Part shown: positions 60,001 to 64,000 of the stretch, piece after piece | Numbering within the stretch: the first letter of the stretch is position 1 | Layout of the letters: each line of letters starts with the position of its first letter | Assembly (NCBI GenBank): GCA_029721515.1 | Contig: CM056570.1 | Coordinates: forward strand, 199,501 to 263,500 | Origin: Synanceia verrucosa | Lineage: Eukaryota > Chordata > Actinopteri > Perciformes > Synanceiidae | Reading direction: 5' to 3' | Length of the DNA: 64,000 nucleotides | Notes under the pieces: generated by a model | What the model saw: only the letters and a program-made list of their open reading frames with translations | What the model was told of the DNA's origin: nothing | Database searches by the model: none | Position numbers and translations under genes: made by a program

Positions 60001-61683
60001 GGCACTACAGAGTCTGAAGGACCAGAGTCAGGACCTGGACCTGAGGCACTACAGAGTCTGAAGGACCAGAGTCAGGACCTGGACCTGAGGCACTACAGAG
60101 TCTGAAGGACCAGAGTCAGGACCTGGACCTGAGGCACTACAGAGTCTGAAGGACCAGAGTCAGGACCTGGACCTGAGGCACTACAGAGTCTGAAGGACCA
60201 GAGTCAGGACCTGGACCTAATGGAGTACAGGGTCTGAAGTGGTCCTCACCGGGTTCTTGAGGACGTCATCATCTACATCGAAGTTGGAGGTGTCAGTGGG
60301 TGAGGAAACGTCAGGGATGTAGGGGGCCTCGGTGGACCGGATGTTGTCCCAATCAATCCCTCTGAAGAAGGGATGGTCCTTGAAGTCAGAGATCCCATTC
60401 AGGCCCAGCCGGCGCTCCCTGGAGCACAGCAGGCGCTGGATCAGATCCTTGGCATCTTCAGACACATCAGTCACATGGGATGGGAACTGGAAACGGTCCT
60501 GGAGACAGACAGCAAGAATGAAGTGACGAAAAGAGGACAGAGAAATAATAAGACTAAAGAGAGCAGGACACATCTGTCCATTGAGAACAGGTCAGATTTA
60601 GAAGACAGGAAGTGGGACGAGCGTCTGGAGACCATCAGACGACCTGGAAACAGCACAGGAGCTGAGATCTGGATCAGTTCTGATTCAGTAGACAGAGGAA
60701 CATGGATTACAACTAATCCAGTACTCACGGAGACCAGGATCAAATCTGATCCAGTACTCACCGATCGTCTGGATTCTTAAATTTAGTTTCTTCTTTTAAT
60801 AATCATTTAAATAAACTGTGACCTGAGTCCAGACCAGACTGGCCTTCCTGACCTCGTGGTTCATGATCTTGCCGTAGGTTTCCACCAGCGACTCGGCGTA
60901 GAATGGCGTTTCTCCATACAGCATCTCATACATGCAGACCCCCAGAGACCACCAGTCACACTCTGGACCATAGCGGCCCATCCCGTCCTCCATGGCCTGC
61001 AGGATCTCTGGGGAGATGTAGTCCGGAGTGCCCACCGCCACGGAGGACTGCACCTGCACCAAGACCAGCACAGGATGAGTCGTTAAACTGGTCAGCTGGA
61101 TGAGTCAACATGAGAAGTGTAGGAGTGTTACCGTGCCGTCCTCCATCATCCGGAGACAGGAGCCGAAGTCTGCCAAGCGGATGTGACCGTTAACGTCCAG
61201 GAGGACGTTGTCTGGTTTAATATCTCTGTGACACAAAGACATTTAAAAAGTCATAAATAAACAATATTTATTTCAATATCATTTATTTTAAGTCATAATT
61301 TTATTAAACCAATGGATTATGTAGCATAAATCCAACAATTAAAGAAAAACAAAAATGAGCATATTAACTCAAGGAGAGGTTCAGTGTTGTGTTCAGTTGA
61401 CATGGTAACAGCCTGACGGCAGACCAGAAACAGGAAGGAAGTCTGGACAGGATATAACTACATTTCCCAGAGGACACTGCTGCCAGGAAGAACCCACTTC
61501 CTCTGACTCACTGACTGACATGCACGCACACTACCTGTGGATGTAGTGTTGTTGGTGGATGGAGTGGACGGCCAGAACCATCTCAGCCATGTAGAACCTG
61601 GACATGTCCTCTGGAAGACGGTCCTCAAACTTACTGAGCAGAGTCAGCAGGTCCCCTCCAACGTAGTAGTCCATCACCAGGTA
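40019..61683 (-). CDS. cdc42bpb: CDC42BPB / MRCK-beta kinase (all but the N-terminal exons)
   Basis: Cdc42-binding serine/threonine kinase that drives actomyosin contraction. 34 coding exons on minus: 61683-61535, 61225-61132, 61053-60853, 60498-60250, 59655-59424, 57107-57000, 56907-56774, 55701-55459, 55186-55076, 54990-54752, 54672-54567, 54331-54207, 54087-53982, 53093-52945, 52856-52759, 52595-52516, 52070-52011, 51929-51858, 51741-51636, 51452-51316, 51238-51099, 50110-50029, 49932-49716, 49546-49484, 49405-49164, 49092-48738, 48584-48487, 48415-48331, 48233-48116, 42039-41922, 41802-41578, 41312-41204, 40345-40284, 40141-40019. The total is 4836 bases = 1611 residues plus TGA, always in frame. 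It enters at YLVMDYYVGG in the kinase N lobe, so about 150 residues lie off the right edge. MRCK-beta rather than alpha is indicated by GLKLPDFQDSIFEYFN and by the tail PDSDSTKHSTPSNSSNPSSP. Confidence 0.95.
40346..41203 (-). other. cdc42bpb intron, no feature seen
   Basis: Intron between exons 41312-41204 and 40345-40284. I see no repeat array, transposon end or RNA gene in it. Confidence 0.45.
42040..47525. repeat. 5.5-kb, 20-bp minisatellite at a cdc42bpb acceptor
   Basis: Basic unit ATTAGTACACCATGACGCAC (20 bp), with GACCCAC and GAGGCAC variants and a 29-bp form with an extra CACACTTAG. By length this is about 250 units. The array abuts the acceptor of the CRIB exon. On minus the intron ends GGTGTACTACAG, and each unit reads GGTGTACTAATGTGCGTCAT with a TACTAAT branch-point-like word. 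The nearest branch A (42062) is 22 bases from the intron end. Confidence 0.95.
47529..48044. mobile_element. hAT-like MITE inserted in the 20-bp minisatellite
   Basis: Inverted ends GTGTTTCCCCTA (about 47531) and TAGGGGAAACAC (about 48031-48042), the common fish hAT terminus. Flanks caccatca and gaccatga agree at 6 of 8 bases, compatible with an 8-bp target duplication. Decayed minisatellite units continue beyond it (48045-48100). Inside are a poly-T run (about 47980-48004) and no transposase. Confidence 0.75.
48331..49715 (-). CDS. cdc42bpb: cdc42bpb exons for the citron homology (CNH) domain
   Basis: Beta-propeller CNH domain, starting in the preceding exon with AYDASLPIIKTTLSAA. It continues RIALGTEDGLFVVEVTRD, HQIELIPREKIIALLCGRN, VLCYEITRTKPHHRKLWEV, RLCVGYPSGFALLALQGE, LLLCFSQIGIYVDGQGRRSR, HLTVYSEYGLDVFDIHTMEW and PRLIYFSNTSS. 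The 355-bp exon at 48738-49092 is the longest in the gene. Confidence 0.92.
49716..51741 (-). CDS. cdc42bpb: cdc42bpb exons for the C1 and PH domains
   Basis: The C1 zinc finger spans exons 51741-51636 and 51452-51316: HQLSIKTFSSPTQCTHCTS, GYACEVCSFICHVSCKDHA, with all zinc ligands present. PH follows: GTAYKGYVRIPKPSGVKKGW, FALVSDCKLFLYDVPEGK, ASDVIHATRKDIPCIFRV and EVEKRKWVRILEGLQSIL. Together they bind membrane lipids at the leading edge. Confidence 0.93.
50590..50690 (+). mobile_element. Penelope 3' tail fragment in cdc42bpb intron
   Basis: ATGAAGAAGCCTCTTGGATG, AGAGGTAAAATGTATTCAAC and AAGTCCAGTGGACTCTTTTT match the Penelope-type tail also seen near 23850. The rest of this intron (50111-51098) shows no other feature. 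Confidence 0.5.
52516..57107 (-). CDS. cdc42bpb: cdc42bpb exons for the coiled-coil region
   Basis: Eleven exons rich in E, K, L, Q and R with heptad character: KKLNEEIERLKKKLA, LERQVKTLRQEKDEVHK, LALQEFSDLSERMGDLRSS, KKVLFYEEELLRRDSAH, NRKLTAETDKLCSFVDTL and ARLELQSALDAEIRAKQLVQ. They form the KELK-type dimerisation region between the kinase domain and C1. The acceptor at 54988-54993 is a tandem CAGCAG (NAGNAG), so one Gln may be optional. Confidence 0.93.
53541..53810 (+). mobile_element. Fish SINE with internal deletion in cdc42bpb intron
   Basis: The head GGGGCGGCACGGTGGTGTAG is present, but the segment after CACAGTAAGATC jumps to GGCTTCCTCCCACCATCC, so about 90 bases including box B are missing. 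The body and ATGGATGG tail are normal. It lies in an ATA-rich microsatellite. Confidence 0.85.
56630..56672 (-). other. Partial duplication of a cdc42bpb exon end with its donor
   Basis: The minus strand repeats the 3' end of exon 56907-56774: GACAGGAGAAGGACAAGG, TCCACAAG/GTAGTCCACC. The true exon has GACAGGAGAAGGATGAGG and the same donor. The copy lies about 100 bases downstream in the intron and lacks its own acceptor, so it looks like a pseudo-exon. Confidence 0.7.
57230..57957 (+). mobile_element. Tc1-like transposase remnant in cdc42bpb intron
   Basis: The plus strand has MPRLTQIQCERTIRMLSAGM then SVPDAARTMNV (paired-like HTH), SDRPRSGRPRDD (the GRPR hook) and SDESRF at the end of the readable part (first catalytic Asp). 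Frames change in between. The core after SDESRF is missing. Terminal repeats were not resolved. Confidence 0.7.
58015..59190. mobile_element. hAT-like non-autonomous element
   Basis: The left end has TGCTGGGCAATATGGC and the right end ATCACCCATCCCTA, resembling the inverted GGGCGATATGG / ATCGCCCAGCCCT ends of common fish elements. AT-rich subterminal blocks (ATATCGATTATTATTG; TATCGCGATATATA) lie inside. There is no transposase frame. Confidence 0.5.
59424..61683 (-). CDS. cdc42bpb: cdc42bpb exons for the kinase catalytic domain and AGC tail
   Basis: Five exons. The hinge and alphaD read YLVMDYYVGGDLLTLLSKFE. The catalytic loop is IHR/DIKPDNVLLD across the 61535/61225 junction, the Mg-binding motif is ADFGSC and the activation segment is SSVAVGTPDYISPEIL. 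The APE-equivalent and helix F region is CDWWSLGVCMYEMLYGETPF. The AGC extension has APYIPDVSSPTDTSNFDVDD and HTGFTGQHLPFVGFTYT. All catalytic residues in view are intact, so the kinase should be active. Confidence 0.95.
59664..60230. repeat. 44-bp minisatellite filling a cdc42bpb intron
   Basis: About 13 copies of a 44-bp unit (plus: GAGGCACTACAGAGTCTGAA, GGACCAGAGTCAGGACCTGG, ACCT). It fills the intron between kinase exons 60250-60498 and 59424-59655. The minus unit contains TCCTGAC followed by TCTGGTCCTTCAG. The real intron end reads TCCTGACTCTGGTCTTGTCC then CTGCAG. Confidence 0.92.
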
Positions 61684-64000
61684 CTGCAGTGGAACAGAGT
61701 ACTATCATTATTTAACTAGTAGTAGTAGTAGTAGTAGTCCATCACCAGGTACTGCAGTGGAACAGAGTACTATCATTATTTAACTAGTAGTAGTAGTAGT
61801 AGTCCATCACCAGGTACTGCAGTGGAACAGAGTACTATCATTATTTAACTAGTAGTAGTAGTAGTAGTAGTAGTCCATCACCAGGTACTGCAGTGGAACA
61901 GAGTACTATCATTATTTAACTAGTAGTAGTAGTAGTAGTAGTCCATCACCAGGTACTGCAGTGGAACAGAGTACTATCATTATTTAACTAGTAGTAGTAG
62001 TAGTAGTCCATCACCAGGTACTGCAGTGGAACAGAGTACTATCATTATTTAACTAGTAGTAGTAGTAGTAGTAGTAGTCCATCACCAGGTACTGCAGTGG
62101 AACAGAGTACTATCATTATTTAACTAGTAGTAGTAGTAGTAGTAGTCCATCACCAGGTACTGCAGTGGAACAGAGTACTATCATTATTTAACTAGTAGTA
62201 GTAGTAGTAGTAGTAGTCCATCACCAGGTACTGCAGTGGAACAGAGTACTATCATTATTTAACTAGTAGTAGTAGTAGTAGTAGTCCATCACCAGGTACT
62301 GCAGTGGAACAGAGTACTATCATTATTTAACTAGTAGTAGTAGTAGTAGTAGTAGTCCATCACCAGGTACTGCAGTGGAACAGAGTACTATCATTATTTA
62401 ACTAGTAGTAGTAGTAGTAGTCCATCACCAGGTACTGCAGTGGAACAGAGTACTATCATTATTTAACTAGTAGTAGTAGTAGTAGTAGTAGTAGTCCATC
62501 ACCAGGTACTGCAGTGGAACAGAGTACTATCATTATTTAACTAGTAGTAGTAGTAGTAGTCCATCACCAGGTACTGCAGTGGAACAGAGTACTATCATTA
62601 TTTAACTAGTAGTAGTAGTAGTAGTAGTCCATCACCAGGTACTGCAGTGGAACAGAGTACTATCATTATTTAACTAGTAGTAGTAGTAGTAGTCCATCAC
62701 CAGGTACTGCAGTGGAACAGAGTACTATCATTATTTAACTAGTAGTAGTAGTAGTAGTCCATCACCAGGTACTGCAGTGGAACAGAGTACTATCATTATT
62801 TAACTAGTAGTAGTAGTAGTAGTAGTAGTCCATCACCAGGTACTGCAGTGGAACAGAGTACTATCATTATTTAACTAGTAGTAGTAGTAGTAGTAGTCCA
62901 TCACCAGGTACTGCAGTGGAACAGAGTACTATCATTATTTAACTAGTAGTAGTAGTAGTAGTAGTCCATCACCAGGTACTGCAGTGGAACAGAGTACTAT
63001 CATTATTTAACTAGTAGTAGTAGTAGTAGTAGTCCATCACCAGGTACTGCAGTGGAACAGAGTACTATCATTATTTAACTAGTAGTAGTAGTAGTAGTAG
63101 TCCATCACCAGGTACTGCAGTGGAACAGAGTACTATCATTATTTAACTAGTAGTAGTAGTAGTAGTAGTCCATCACCAGGTACTGCAGTGGAACAGAGTA
63201 CTATCATTATTTAACTAGTAGTAGTAGTAGTAGTAGTCCATCACCAGGTACTGCAGTGGAACAGAGTACTATCATTATTTAACTAGTAGTAGTAGTAGTA
63301 GTAGTAGTCCATCACCAGGTACTGCAGTGGAACAGAGTACTATCATTATTTAACTAGTAGTAGTAGTAGTAGTAGTCCATCACCAGGTACTGCAGTGGAA
63401 CAGAGTACTATCATTATTTAACTAGTAGTAGTAGTAGTAGTAGTCCATCACCAGGTACTGCAGTGGAACAGAGTACTATCATTATTTAACTAGTAGTAGT
63501 AGTAGTAGTAGTCCATCACCAGGTACTGCAGTGGAACAGAGTACTATCATTATTTAACTAGTAGTAGTAGTAGTAGTAGTCCATCACCAGGTACTGCAGT
63601 GGAACAGAGTACTATCATTATTTAACTAGTAGTAGTAGTAGTAGTCCATCACCAGGTACTGCAGTGGAACAGAGTACTATCATTATTTAACTAGTAGTAG
63701 TAGTAGTAGTAGTCCATCACCAGGTACTGCAGTGGAACAGAGTACTATCATTATTTAACTAGTAGTAGTAGTAGTAGTAGTCCATCACCAGGTACTGCAG
63801 TGGAACAGAGTACTATCATTATTTAACTAGTAGTAGTAGTAGTAGTAGTCCATCACCAGGTACTGCAGTGGAACAGAGTACTATCATTATTTAACTAGTA
63901 GTAGTAGTAGTAGTAGTCCATCACCAGGTACTGCAGTGGAACAGAGTACTATCATTATTTAACTAGTAGTAGTAGTAGTAGTAGTCCATCACCAGGTACT
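61684..64000. repeat. Minisatellite made of a duplicated splice acceptor and exon start (cdc42bpb)
   Basis: About 34 units of 50 bp plus a variable (GTA)5-8 run, continuing past the right edge. On the minus strand each unit contains TCCACTGCAG/TACCTGGTGA and TGGACTACTAC, the exact end of the intron and the first 21 bases of the kinase exon at 61683-61535. The exon's TACTAC codons have expanded into the GTA run, after which an in-frame TAG closes every copy. Confidence 0.95.

Overview
The window is nuclear DNA from a vertebrate, almost certainly a ray-finned fish. The genes have many short GT-AG exons, the proteins are close to human orthologues, and the repeats are typical of teleosts (Tx1-clade LINE, Gmr1-like Ty3/gypsy element, Penelope remnants, Tc1 elements, tRNA-type SINEs, many long intronic minisatellites). 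There is no operon structure, CRISPR array or prokaryotic signal.

Five protein genes are present. From left to right: (1) btbd6-like BTB gene, minus strand, its first three coding exons (451-1609), continuing off the left edge; (2) brf1, the TFIIIB subunit of RNA polymerase III, plus strand, its last 13 coding exons (8471-17457), with the zinc ribbon and first cyclin repeat not in the window; (3) gpr132 (G2A), an intronless receptor frame on the minus strand (24421-25491); (4) vipas39 (VPS16B/SPE-39), complete on the minus strand in 18 coding exons (30764-38294, 490 residues); (5) cdc42bpb (MRCK-beta), minus strand, 34 coding exons from the kinase domain to the stop codon (61683 down to 40019, 1611 residues), its first exons lying beyond the right edge. 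BTBD6, BRF1, GPR132, CDC42BPB and VIPAS39 all map to human 14q as I recall, so this looks like a conserved but rearranged block.

The space between and inside genes is dominated by repeats. 2716-8300 is a near full-length but broken Tx1-clade LINE sitting inside a TCTCC-type pyrimidine tract. 18329-22742 is a 5'-truncated Ty3/gypsy element with the rare order protease-integrase-RT-RNase H. 22740-23910 holds Penelope fragments split by a SINE with clean 11-bp target duplications. 27570-30600 is a second, decayed copy of the Tx1 LINE, containing a DNA transposon that in turn contains a SINE.

The most unusual signal is in the introns. Several very long minisatellites abut splice sites, and their unit carries a copy of that splice signal: an acceptor plus the first exon bases (61684-64000), a TACTAAC branch-point motif (32752-35990), a TACTAAT motif (42040-47525), a TCCTGAC motif (59664-60230) and a GAG/GTTAGT donor (31606-32439). 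In three of these introns the proximal motif lies 20-39 nt from the real acceptor, where a branch point is expected. The arrays look as if they grew by repeated duplication of intron ends, leaving dozens to hundreds of decoy splice signals in transcribed introns.

Exon coordinates were read by eye from conserved protein sequence and splice consensus. Reading frame is kept across every junction in all four multi-exon models, and the vipas39 and cdc42bpb totals are divisible by three. Repeat boundaries are good to about 10-30 bases.
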